Source of the DNA: Branchiostoma floridae
Lineage: Eukaryota > Chordata > Leptocardii > Amphioxiformes > Branchiostomatidae
Assembly: GCF_000003815.2 (NCBI RefSeq)
Contig: NC_049987.1
Coordinates: forward strand, 13,267,434 to 13,331,433
DNA: 64,000 bases
Direction: 5' to 3'
Each line of letters opens with the position of its first letter. Position 1 is the stretch's first letter. The notes under the pieces were generated by a model. The model did no database searches. It saw only the letters and a program-made list of their open reading frames with translations, and was not told where the DNA came from. The position numbers and the translations under genes were made by a program. This document shows positions 20,801-32,451 of the stretch, piece after piece.

Positions 20801-23140
20801 TATACTGAGACCATCTTGATCTGCAGCCTGCCTCTACTCTGGTGACCGTAACTGAAATCCCATTGCACTCTATTCGATCTGTGTTGAGATAGCAGAAATT
20901 TTATGGATTCTTCTTGATCAAATTGTTTTGTTTTTCCTCACGCAGTGCCTGTTCCTCCATCGGAAATGTCAGGTAAGTCTTAACCTGTTAGCATTTGTAG
21001 AAACGGAAGCCTCATTCACGAATCCACAGCATCTCTCTTTCCCTCTCATAGTATTTGAAAACCTTTGTGGACATATATTTTACCAAAAGTAAGTTTTCCC
21101 TCCAGGTTCTACCACTTGTACCAATGACTACATGGAGGTGTCAATTCCTGAAGAGGAACTAAGTGACATCGACCAAAACAACCTTCACTGGGAGCCTGAC
21201 CAGAACTGTGGTGCCACAACTAACGGTACCCACTACCTTTTCCGTACTGACCTGTACGGATGTGGCACCAAGGTATGTGTTCTAAGCCAAACAGTAGTCT
21301 ACACTCGGCTGCATGCTTTTGTAACTTTTCTGCCATATCGTGGGGTAGGCAGTTGGGCAAACCTAGTCATAAGTCTTACTACATGATTGACAACCCCTTC
21401 TAGGTCGCCTTCGACCCCACGTACGTCACCTTCCTGAACACCATCAGCATCCTGGGGGCGCATAACGACGCTGGCGTCATCAGTAGAGCAAGTGACGTCA
21501 GGATCACCTCCAGGTAAGAAGACTATTCTTTCTGGGGAATCTTCTTCTTGTTCATCTTGGTCTTTCCTTACTCATGGACCTTTCCATCCTTGAGCTCAGG
21601 CTCAGAATTAAAGAGATATCAAAATCCTTTGTCCAGTATTTTCTAAAACAATTACACACTTTCTATTCATTATTCAGAGGACAAGAAAGAATACGACTGC
21701 TTGTCTTTCATCTCCTGTTTCCACTGTGCTCTGATTGTTTAAACTATGGATATTTTCGTCGATTACCAGGTGCGAGTACAAGCGCGAGCAGTGGGTGGAC
21801 TCCACCTTCATGCCCATCCCGGGTGGACTGAACTTTACGGAGGAGGGGTTCGGACAGTTGGAGGTCCGTCTCTCCATGTTCCCCACACGACAGTACCAGA
21901 GTCAGTACCGGGCCAACCAGTTCCCCATCCACCGGAAGCTGCGAGAGAACGTCTACCTGCAGCTGGAAGTGCAGGGGCATGCGCAGAACCTCGCCGTGCT
22001 GGCGCTGAACTGTAAGGCAACCATGTCACCGGAACCTAACGACACCCTGCAGTATCAACTCATCAACGACGGGTAGGCAAAACTCCCAAAACCTCCATGT
22101 CTCAATGGTATTCTAATAGATAATGATTTGGTCCAATATAATTAATGGACAAACCTTTGTTCTACAGCCATGCAGAAGACAGTGTTTTTTTCTTTTTCTT
22201 GCAGCTGTGCCTCTGACCCAACCCTGGATATCTACAGCACCAAGGATGCCAACAAGGAGCGCTTTGGTTTTGAGGCGTTCCGTTTCATCAAGGAAGTGAA
22301 GTCGGTGTACGTGCACTGTGAGGTGATGGTCTGTAACGCCGCGGATCCTGGGTCTCGCTGTGAACAGGTTGGTCTATATGCTTGTGATATGGCGTACCCA
22401 TAGTATAGATGTGTACAGCTGTAAATATCCAGAAGATACCCTTACCAAATACCACCGCTTTCGTCTTGCCAATTGCCTTGCATCTGACCTTTTTCTTTTT
22501 TTTTTACCTAGGCTATTCTACTCAATTTGGACGGATTCTTTGAAATGCATTTTTGGTGCGCAGTACCTTGTCCAAGTCTGCACCTGACTAACAAAAATCA
22601 TTCTTTCAGACACGTATATACACCGTCACAAGGTTATGATATGTTAATTTGCTGTTTTGTTACATCTTAACCCAAATTTCACAATGCACGCCTCTACTCT
22701 CATTCCAGGGTTGTGTTGCGAGACGCAAAAGGGCATCTGACGATAAAGTGGACATGATCGGACGTCACATGATCCGCCTGGGACCAATCGTGCTGGATGA
22801 TGACGACTCAGGTACATATCTATATATCTTACAATTCACAGGTCATAATTCTGTTCAACAACCTTCTGCTTGATTATTGGAAATTGGAATAAAAACACAG
22901 GTAGCTTCTGCACTTTAGTCTGGTTTCAGAAGTTCGCTTTGATGAAATCTTCTGTTGTATTTTCATCTAGCCTCAGGCAGCCTGCGCGAACGCCGCAGTG
23001 CAGCCTGGTCCCTGCTGGCTGCCGGAGGAGGTCTGATGGCGCTCGCCCTTGTCGTGCTGGGCGCGGCCATCGCGAAGCGGTCCCGCCGGGAGAAGTGGGC
23101 CTACCAGGGGCTGACTCAAGTGGAGGAGGAGGAAGGGTAG
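17849..23140 (+). CDS. Uromodulin/GP2-like protein: D8C, three EGF, ZP, anchor
   Basis: Model of 682 residues. Exons: 17849-17915, 18372-18517, 18809-18866, 19154-19528, 19893-20003, 20210-20320, 20516-20653, 20946-20972, 21106-21272, 21404-21513, 21770-22072, 22205-22367, 22709-22811, 22971-23140. Order: signal peptide ([15 protein letters not shown]), a helical pro-region (about 23-90), and a D8C domain (91-215: [46 protein letters not shown]). Two calcium-binding EGF repeats (each opening with IDDCAANPC), a third EGF-like exon and a short linker follow. The ZP module (about 345-594), furin site ARRKRA, hydrophobic patch ([12 protein letters not shown]) and membrane helix end the protein. 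The D8C-EGF-ZP set is that of vertebrate uromodulin and GP2, filament-forming mucosal proteins that trap fimbriated bacteria. The function here is inferred from architecture only. Upstream codons in frame before 17849 exist, but this ATG gives a clean signal peptide. Confidence 0.93.
19154..19528 (+). other. D8C (uromodulin-type) domain exon
   Basis: One phase 1-1 exon of 125 residues encodes the whole domain. Cysteines are in DPCSN, GCDSG, RCGTD, ACAYW, TCSW, RACSGG, ACSL and YCGAT: eight, as the family name requires. Confidence 0.9.
19562..19730. mobile_element. MITE-like element, copy D
   Basis: The left end (tcacatttccggccgggcag, then ctttcgggaacgaaaa) and the inverted right end (tttttcgtttccacaaacag, then cccg..ccggtga) match copies B and C. 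It is shorter than copy C and sits in the intron between the D8C and first EGF exons. Confidence 0.7.
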
Positions 23141-24592
23141 ACGGAGACTACAGGCTAGCGAGACGGGCGTCATGTTTAACACCCTGTAATGTCACAATTT
23201 GTCTCGCGGTCTACACTTTTAGATGGATCGTATGATAAATTTACCCCCGTGTGTCTTGATATGGTATGATAGGCAAATATCTATGTCATTAAACCATTTG
23301 CTCATATCAAAATGGCAGATATATACAACTTTGCACCTCTTTTCTTTATAATACAATTATCATATCCATATTTCATAGATATGTTTAGTTCTCAATTTTA
23401 CCTCATCATGGTCACTTGTTTGTTAAGCTGGTATGTTGGTATCTACTGCATGTACATGTATGGTTAACGAATATACTGTTCCTCGTTGTTTGAGATGGGT
23501 ATACGAAACAGCAACATCAACTGTACACAATCCAATCATCACAATAAAGATAGAATTGATAATAAGATATAACAATGTGTTGATCAATGAATGATCAGTA
23601 GGAAAATAGTATCAACATGTGGGATAAGACATAGTTCGCATCGTTCTATATAACACAGTATGAGTATAACAAAGTTAACAGGACCCAGGAGATATTTTTC
23701 TGTAACTTTCAACACACTTAACAATCCTAACACTGTGTTCCAAATATTCCACAGAAGAATGCACTATGATAGGTAGGTTTTTGTGTTGAATAAAAGACAT
23801 TTCCTTATTGAAAAAGAATCGTTGCTTTTGTCACTATATGGTCAGTTAGCTAACTACGTTTACCAGACATATTTCATAAATGGAATCTATATCGCGTAGA
23901 TAGTTCTCACAAATGACATACGCAGTAGTTTTATCTCTCCGCAATGACACAAATGTAAGAACAAGCAAATTAAGTTGAATTGGTGATATGATTTGAGATG
24001 GAAAAGTTGACACTCAACTCGTGATCTTCCAAACTATTAAGCGAAAATTCATTTAGACAGTTTTTGTAGCACTGTGAAGCCAAAATAAAGATAAAAAACT
24101 GCTCAGGCCCGTACACATCAAGTCATGGATTAAGGTTTTACGTGAAGGCAGACTTGCGAAAGTATCGCAATAGATATGCTCCGAGAGGAAAGTATTCAAA
24201 CCAAACTCAGCCTATCGAGTAATAAAGAAGGGGCTGCAACCTGTGCACTATTGCCGTTTGTTCCTTTCGTGCCACACGATGGGTTTGTCAGGCATCCTCA
24301 TAAAGTATCATGTTCCTACTGTTGTCCCAAACCCGCAGGTAAATGTTGGTCATGGAAACTCATATTTCTAAGACGTTGCCGAGATGCAGGCCACCTAGGA
24401 GGCTGTGCGGCTCGGTGAGCATGTGATGGACTCCTGACGGCTGACCAATCACAGGAGCGGATGACGACTGATGTAGTATTTAACCGAAAGTGTAGTAGAA
24501 GCACCTGTTAGTGGGTGTCCTGCATTCTCGAGCACTTAGTCTCAAGAGTCGGTCATCTTTCTCCGTACTTCTGGGCAAAAGCAGGCTTCGGC
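23141..24592. other. Intergenic region between ZP genes
   Basis: ATTAAA at 23288-23293 is a candidate polyadenylation signal for the upstream gene. The rest is AT-rich without exons until the promoter of the next ZP gene (shared block about 24347-24376, CCAAT at 24445, TATTTAA at 24477). Confidence 0.5.
24347..24483 (+). promoter_or_regulatory. Candidate promoter of the third ZP gene
   Basis: It contains the block shared with 17643-17674 (catggaaactcatatttcta), a CCAAT box at 24445-24449 and a TATA-like TATTTAA at 24477-24483. The spacing fits a start of transcription near 24508, about 85 bases before the ATG at 24593. This is inferred from motif position. Confidence 0.5.
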
Positions 24593-27500
24593 ATGAAGGT
24601 CTTGGCTCTGTTGTGCTTGGGTCTCTGCGCGTCTGCTGTGACCGGTAAGAACCGTTTTAAATATATCACCTGAACTTGAAAATTCGTTAACGGTCCAGAC
24701 ATACGTAACTGATTGGTTTGATTATATCTTTCTTACTGATATCAAGCTTAGATTCACAACATTATAGGTATGTAATTACAACACACAACTTTGCGTTCTT
24801 CACAACTTAAAGTGTACAATCTTTAATGCTAAGAATTTGATACATCGATTGGAGATAAGTTTTGTTCGGTTGAAGTTTCTGATCGACACCGTATAACGTT
24901 TTTCTTACTTCAAATATCGCCATAACTGCACATGTACTGAATAGCTTTGTTTTCCCCATGGCATGTTGTTGTCCATGTCAAAAATTGTTTTCCTTCTCCT
25001 TACTCCGCTGAACGGTATCTTGGAGTAAACAAACCTTCTTAAGTTAGGAATTAAACAGATTACACCGCTAGTCCGACATGTAAGTACTAGTGAGAATGCG
25101 GATCCACCTTATTTCTCACTCCATTGCACACAATCGGCGTCTTCTTCTTGTCGGCCAACTTTTAAGGATCGTAGAACACACTTTCGACATCCACTTTGAC
25201 GGTGTCATTAAACACTTAACACGTTGTGGATCATCTCTTTGCACCTCTTTTACAAACTGTAAGATTACGTGCTTAACTCAGAATTTGAGCGTCTAAACTG
25301 GACTCTTTGCACCCTTATGAATCGCATAGGTTAAATCGATTTACCCATATCCCACTAGACGCACCAAGAGAAGGGAAGTAAGGTTTGCACTCCTACGAAA
25401 ATGTCACCCATTGTGAAAAATGTTGTAATAATTATTGCATTCATTCATCTGTCCGCTTATGTGTCCATTTCCCTTGTTGTTTAATTCTGTCCTTACTCGA
25501 TGGCGGCGCTGACATAAATTTAGTTTACTTGAGTGCGTCGTCATCTTGTCTGCATTATGTGTTTATTTATATTTGTTTAATCTGAATGAAAAGCAGATAT
25601 CTGTAGAATAGTGCCATGTTGTAGACATCATTTGCTCTGAGCCGATTGTCGCTATTTGACCAATGAAAATCTCCAATTTCTCCTGGTATTTTACTTTCAA
25701 AAATGCACCCTTTTGCTTCGGAGCAATAAACCTACAGGAACATTATGTAAAGTCAGAGTCTACACTGATGTTAGAGCTGCTTTGTTGAATATTTGTCATA
25801 TTTCATGTTGACTTAATGTGAGTTCGTCCAAATTGGATTTGAACGTATATCCACATAGTTTAAAAGGATAAAAGGCGCAAACCGGTGTTTAGGCAGCAGG
25901 CTCGTGAACGCACTTGAGGAACGGCTCAAACTCGAGAAACTAGATATGTTTATTTAAATCTTATACTCTTCATTTATGTTTACTTGGGTCAATGACATGC
26001 TCTTCTTCTGTCCCAAATGCACTTTGCAAATCCAAAGGATTGCCTGGGGGTTAAAAAGATAAGAGAGCACACACCACGCTTACATACTTTAAGTCTATTT
26101 GGGACAATGAAGTAGTCTGTCTTCATCCTATATATACTCTGCAGGTTTTCTCTGCTCGGGGTAAAAAGATTAGGAATCTAACACGCGTGAAGAAACAAGA
26201 TATTTTTATTCTATGTTTACCTACTTTATGTCTACTTGTACATTGGGACAATGATGTGCTCTATTCTCGTCCTACATACACTCAGCAAGCTTTCTGTCCA
26301 CTCAATTATCTAGAGCTGGGACAAGATAATCTGCGGCATGCTCAGTGAAAAAATGTTTATCCTCTCTTTGTACACATATGGGATCGTCTTGTTAAGCACG
26401 TTGTCACGAATAATACTTCCCTCTTAATAAACATGGTTAATGCATGGTGGTAGAAACTAATTGAAGCCTTGCTATGCTGGTGAAATAACATAGAGGGTGC
26501 TTATGTACCGCTGTGTACAACTACACCAGACTGGGCACGGCGGCACCAGCCAGTTCGTGCCGGTGCGCATGTACATCTATCACAACAATTAGTCATTGAC
26601 GACGTGCAGTGTCCGACGTAGCAGAGCAGCAGTGACACAAGAAGTAAGGCCATGTTGACTGATTATGTAGATGACATTCTCTGGGAACCCCCAAACTGAT
26701 GCGAGATATCAATGTGCGACGTCTTCATTATGAGATATAATAGTGTCAGGTAGGTTGAACAAATGACAAAGACACATGTATACAGTGTATGGTATACTAC
26801 CCTGGTATCCAGAGAACAGCGCTCGCGGCTACGGTTCTTTCCCGGGCCGCTAGCAACATAGCCCCGTAAACCGACTTTAGCCGGCCCGGGGAGATACGCC
26901 TCACGCGTGAAGGCGTAAACTCCCTTAGCCGGCTAAGTTGTACTATGATATCCAGGGTAATGGTATACCGAACAAAATATTCTTTTATTTTCGTTATTTC
27001 ACAACTTCTTCTTTGACTTTAGAATGTACTTTGGCATTCGATATCGATATTTTTCTTAAGTCTCCGGCATATGTGTGTTCATTTTACAGCTGCTTTGTAT
27101 AATTTGTGGCCGAAAACGATTTTTAATGGGTGAAAATTGTCATCCATATGATCAAATCAACATAGCTTTACTTAAACGTTATCCACATGATTTTCTGTAG
27201 TGTCTGTGGTGTCGCAGTAAAATGCTGCCAACTTACTCCCAACGTACCGCGCTCCAGTGAGATAACGTTACCCCCTTAATGCACGTAATTCTGCAGCAAC
27301 TGTTATCTATACGTAGGCAGCGCCACCGACCTGGACGAGTTAAAAGAGCAGGAGGCACTCCGTATCCTGGACGCAAGCAATGATGCAGATGCGGTGGACT
27401 TCAAGGTAACATCTAGACAAAAACTCTGTTTGGGATTCAGACACATCGTGCTTTTTTCATTAATCAATATTCGAGAGAGAGAGAGATGATGACTTTATTG

Positions 27501-30500
27501 AAAATTCGCAGTGGGACCACTGAATTGTGTTCAATTTACATTCAAAATACACAATAAAAAGAGTCGATATTCATGCATTTGTTCCTTATTGCTAAGCACA
27601 GATCTTTAAAATCAATTTCCCGAAAAGCCTGTGGGTTAAGGGTTGTATCATTTTTGTGCGTGGGCCAGTTGGTCATCCAGGTAGGCAATCTAAATCTTTT
27701 ATTACTCCGCGCGGCAAAAGTGATTCGGTTTATTTATCTTTTGACCCGAACATTTATCTGGACATTTGTTCTTTCCGTGATTTGATAATTATATCACGTC
27801 TCCCGGAATAGGATTCCACTGGTGGAGATGCGGTCTCTCATAGTCGCCGTCAGATGGTCGATGGTACGTCCCTTATCAACAACAACTCATGGGTACTCTA
27901 ACTAGGATTGTAATAATGTACCGTAATTGATGTACTGTAATATGTTACTATAGTATACAGCAAGTTGTCTTGTACAAGATACATCGCTTTACATTGCATC
28001 CGCTACAAGAACAATTGTTGTGCAATATACTTTGACTCGACTTCGCAAACTCAATAGAACTGTGTGATCNNNNNNNNNNNNNNNNNNNNNNNNNNNNNNN
28101 NNNNNNNNNNNNNNNNNNNNNNNNNNNNNNNNNNNNNNNNNNNNNNNNNNNNNNNNNNNNNNNNNNNNNNNNNNNNNNNNNNNNNNNNNNNNNNNNNNNN
28201 NNNNNNNNNNNNNNNNNNNNNNNNNNNNNNNNNNNNNNNNNNNNNNNNNNNNNNNNNNNNNNNNNNNNNNNNNNNNNNNNNNNNNNNNNNNNNNNNNNNN
28301 NNNNNNNNNNNNNNNNNNNNNNNNNNNNNNNNNNNNNNNNNNNNNNNNNNNNNNNNNNNNNNNNNNNNNNNNNNNNNNNNNNNNNNNNNNNNNNNNNNNN
28401 NNNNNNNNNNNNNNNNNNNNNNNNNNNNNNNNNNNNNNNNNNNNNNNNNNNNNNNNNNNNNNNNNNNNNNNNNNNNNNNNNNNNNNNNNNNNNNNNNNNN
28501 NNNNNNNNNNNNNNNNNNNNNNNNNNNNNNNNNNNNNNNNNNNNNNNNNNNNNNNNNNNNACACTGGAGCACGGTGCCTCTTGTGGCGCAGAGCAGGGAA
28601 GCTGGTGCGTCGGTGGTATTGGACAGCAAGACAAGTACGCCTTCTGCGCCAGAGGTATTTTTGAGAAGTTCTGATTTTAACTAACTACTCTTAGGAATTC
28701 TTCTTTGCTGTAGTTACAGTTTGTAGAGGCGGTTACTCTGCAAGACTCATAGAGTCACATTTGTTTCTTTGCTCGTACCGGTGGATCATGTTTTTCTTGG
28801 AGCGTAGGACAGGTGATTGTGCAATGGACCACAACTGTTGCAACCATTTTTCTTTCTTGTTGTTCTGTTGTAGACCGGATTGTCACGGCTCCACCACCCC
28901 GGCAAACAACCACTGCGCCCAAAGGGCCGAGTAAGTACCTTACTTTGAAAAGTCACATCAGGTGACGACGGTAGGCAATGAGCCCTCTATATGCTGAACA
29001 CAGATGTATTCCAACGAACATCTGCATTGACAAATTGTTCTAGATTCCGTCACAAAAGTCAAAACAATTTCACTGTTCACTTGATATCATAAAGCAAGGA
29101 AGTATGATAGATCCGACCTTGGCCAATGGTAATCACTAGTGCTCCACTGGCAAATGAAACATACCAACTTTGCAGGGAACTGTTGCGGTAGCATACTGCG
29201 ACACGAGACGGAAGAGGCTGACCAGTCCACTAGCTACAAGGTTCCAGACGGGTGGACCATGTGCTACATCGACCAGCGCGACTCTGCGTACTACAACACC
29301 CCGTGCCGGGACCTCCTCCAGGGAATTCCCGGGTACGAGAACGCCGACCAACTGCTCGCAGCCGGAGGAAACTTCGGGTGCTGGCACGGGAACACCGGTA
29401 GTTCACCTGGAGCGGCATTCGCGACAAACAACGTCATTGAGATGAGCTGCAGGGATAACATACAGCAGACGAACCAGCTGGCATCTTGGAGTCCGAGTAC
29501 AACCACATTTGGCGTTTGTATCAAGGGCATCGAATGTGGTGAGTACTATTGAACTTGTGAAGTGTATACATATACCTCTTAAGATCTTATTGTTCAGAAA
29601 TATTTCTACTGATATATTATATACGCACGTGATTCTGCAACTGGTATGAATATGTCTTTCTTTTACCGATCACAGAGCCGATTGCTACAACTGCAGTAGC
29701 GCCAACCAAAGACCCGAAGAGTGAGTAATGTATCTATTCGATCAACCACTGTGCTGATCAAACAAACAACATGCAATAGTAAATTTTTGACATTTTTCGT
29801 AACATCTGGATTGTAAATATCTACGCGTGTGCTTCTTTGGGATGATGCAATGGTGATTTTACTAACGTTGGATCAGTGAGAAATGAATAAAAAACGGACA
29901 CATTTTCCTTTGAAGCGACGCATATTCTGTTCAAGAATAATTCACTGTAAGTGCAATGTGCCTTGGTTAAGAAACATAATTGTACTTGTCTCAATACACA
30001 GTTCAACCAGTCACACCCATGCCAGTGCAAGACTTGATTGGTATGTACGTCGTTTCTCAGATATATCACCAAATGGATTTTGCTGATTGAAATGTTTATT
30101 TTCATTAATTGGTTCAATGTCACATTTAGGGAATATGTCTGTTGCCTTTGACTGTTAGAATACTCAAGTTTCTACGATTCAGAGCTTCATTTCACAACGT
30201 TGACAGATGTGCGTACATGCATGCATACTTGATGCATTAGGACTTTACTTGTAGAATAATCTTTTTGACAAACATTTTTTCATCCTTCCGCGTCGACTTT
30301 CTGTTTTAGCCTCCACCTCCTGCACCAATGACTACATGGAACTGTCCATCCCTGTGGATGAACTGACCGACATCACCATTGACGACCTTTACTGGGAGCC
30401 TGATCAGAACTGTGGTGCCACAACTAACGGTACCCACTACCTTTTCCGTACTGAACTGTACGGATGTGGCACCAAGGTATGTGTACTTCTATCAAACTAT

Positions 30501-32451
30501 ATTTGCAGTGGCAAAGCTGATAAAAATAATCATAGGTCTTCATTGATCTTAGAGAATCCTATGTGGAAATGCATTGCTGGCTAGCTAAACAGTGCAGTAA
30601 GTACAATTCAATTTTTTTTTCAAACTAAGAGCATCTTTTGTCCATAAGGTGTCTTTCGACCCGAAGTACGTCATCTTTCTGAACACCATCAACATCCTGA
30701 CTATGGAACAGAAGATCGGAGTCATCACACGGGATGGCGGCATCAGGATTACTTCCAAGTATGCACAGCTTCAAACGACCTTCATTCCTTGACTTTTGTT
30801 TTCTTTTGCCTTATTTGCTAAAGATATCACTGTTATGGCATTATCGATGATGCTAGTCGGACAAATGAAGCTCATGTACATTTCGTATTAGATTACTAAC
30901 AGACTCACATTTTTCAAGGAATCTAACAGATAACTAGATTCTCGTCATCCATGAACCGATATGGGAGGAGTTGCTGCAATAGAATAGTCCAACTGAGCGA
31001 TAGTAATGGATAGGAAGAAATATTGATACGTTATGGAGTTCCCTTCCTTCACGAAAAATGCATCCCTTGTCAACAGGTGTGAGTACAAGCGCGAGCAATG
31101 GGTGGACTCCACCTTCCTGCCCATCCCGGGCGGCCTGAACTTTACTGAGGAGGGGTTCGGGCAGCTGGAGGTCCGTCTCTCCATGTTCCCCACAAGTCAG
31201 TACCAGACCCCGTTCCTGGCGGACCAGTACCCCGTCCACTTCAAACTGCGTCAGCGCATCTTCATGCAGCTGGAAGTGCAGGGACACGCGCAGAACCTCG
31301 CCGTGCTGGCGCTGAACTGTAAGGCAACCATGTCACCTGAACCTAACGACACTCTGCAGTATCAACTCATCAACGACGGGTAGGTTTAAACGTATCGAGT
31401 TTAGCGACATAGACTGATTGATGCGCTCTCGGTATCTGTAGTTGCATGCTTATTTGTAGTTACCATAATGTAAATGCTTGTATTGAGAAAATACGCGTAC
31501 GTTTTCGTCAGTGCTCACGACAATTCATTACAGTGCATTACAGGTCATGGCAGTTTCCAATGCCCTAGATAACGTTAGTTCGAAGTTTTCTACTACGCAT
31601 AGACCAAAAGAGCAAAATATTCGAATATGAGAAATTTACTCTGTACTAATGTAGAATTTACCTTGTTGCAGATGTGCTTCCGACCCAACCCTGGATATCT
31701 TCAGTATCGACGACCCCAGTAAGGAACGCTTTGGATTTGAAGCGTTCCGCTTTATCAAAGAGGTGAAGACGGTGTACGTGCACTGTGAGGTGATGGTCTG
31801 TAACGCCGCGGATCCTGGGTCCCGCTGTGCTCAGGTAATTGCCGACATATAAACTTACAGTCACTTGAAATATATGCATTTCTAACTTGAAAGAAAGAAG
31901 CAATTATGGGTCTGTACGTATTCAACGATTCCAGGAAAAATTCATATTAATGGTAAAAAACACAATTTTTTCAGGGTTGCGTTGCAAGACGCAAAAGGGC
32001 CGCTGAGGAGGACGTCGACATGATCGGCCGTCACATGATCTACCTTGGACCAATCGCCTTGGATGACGAAGACGTCGACGCAGTCGCAGGTATATGTTCT
32101 AGTTGTTTACATGTAAAATACTCTGCTCTACGGAAGCGTTATTCTTCCCGGTTGATTTATGATTTACAACAAACAGTACTACAAATGTACAAGCTTAATA
32201 TACAGATAAGATATAATGTAATGATCGGATCGATAGAGTATGCCAATACTGTCTAATATCGTCTTCCAGCTGAAAGCAGCCTGCGCGAACGCCGCGGTGC
32301 TCCCTGGTCCCTGCTGGCTGCCGGAGGAGGTCTGATGGCGCTCGCCCTTGCCGTGATGGGCGCGGCCATCGTGCTGAAGCGGTCCCGCCGGGAGAAGTGG
32401 GCCTACCAGGCGCTGGCTCACGTGGAGGAGGAGGGAGACGGGGAGGAGTAG
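24593..32451 (+). CDS. ZP-domain protein with unfamiliar Cys-rich modules
   Basis: Exons seen: 24593-24644, 27317-27405, 27812-27863, one ending 28654 (start lost in a gap), 28874-28930, 29176-29538, 29676-29720, 30002-30040, 30310-30476, 30649-30758, 31077-31379, 31672-31834, 31975-32089, 32270-32451. Signal peptide (VLALLCLGLCASAVT), an acidic helical pro-region, a partial Cys-containing exon, a TAPPPRQTTTAPKG linker, a 121-residue Cys-rich domain, and more Thr/Pro linkers lead to the ZP module. Furin site ARRKRA, hydrophobic patch (MIGRHMIYLGPI), membrane helix and acidic tail end it. The pro-region ends in a HSRRQ motif like the second ZP gene (YQSRRQ), showing shared ancestry outside the ZP part. 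The linkers look like O-glycosylated stalks. The first intron is 2.7 kb. Over 610 residues are visible; the total is unknown because of the gap. Confidence 0.9.
25950..26320. repeat. Three diverged tandem copies in the first intron of ZP gene 3
   Basis: A unit of about 125 bp with ..tttacttgggtcaatgac.., ..tctgtcc/cctac.., and a following aaaaagat segment appears near 25975, 26095 and 26225. The copies share a gggacaatga core and an act(c/t)tgca-type end. Confidence 0.5.
26791..26968. mobile_element. Small inverted-repeat element
   Basis: The left end ggtatactaccctggtatcc and right end ggatatccagggtaatggta are inverse copies of about 22 bp. The interior is GC-rich (cccgggccgctag and ccggcccggg). 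It lies in the first intron of the third ZP gene. Its CCTGGTATCCAG-like end also marks the element at 32991-33066. Confidence 0.65.
28070..28560. other. Assembly gap (491 N)
   Basis: This hides part of at least one exon of the third ZP gene. The coding frame resumes at 28561 with a phase-1 donor at 28655. Confidence 0.99.
28561..28654 (+). other. Partial Cys-rich exon of ZP gene 3
   Basis: The frame reads LEHGASCGAEQGSWCVGG and then DKYAFCARG before a gtattt donor in phase 1, which joins the next exon. Its end (YAFCARG) resembles the end of the later Cys-rich exon (FGVCIKG), so it may be the tail of a first copy of that domain. Another frame is also open here but has no cysteines and the wrong phase. 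Confidence 0.6.
29176..29538 (+). other. Cys-rich domain exon of unknown family
   Basis: A symmetrical phase 1-1 exon of 121 residues with RNCCGS, DGWTMCYIDQRD, NTPCRDLL, LLAAGGNFGCWHGNTG, EMSCRDN, FGVCIKG and IEC. Flanking Thr/Pro linker exons set it off as a folded module. I cannot assign it to a named family. Confidence 0.75.
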
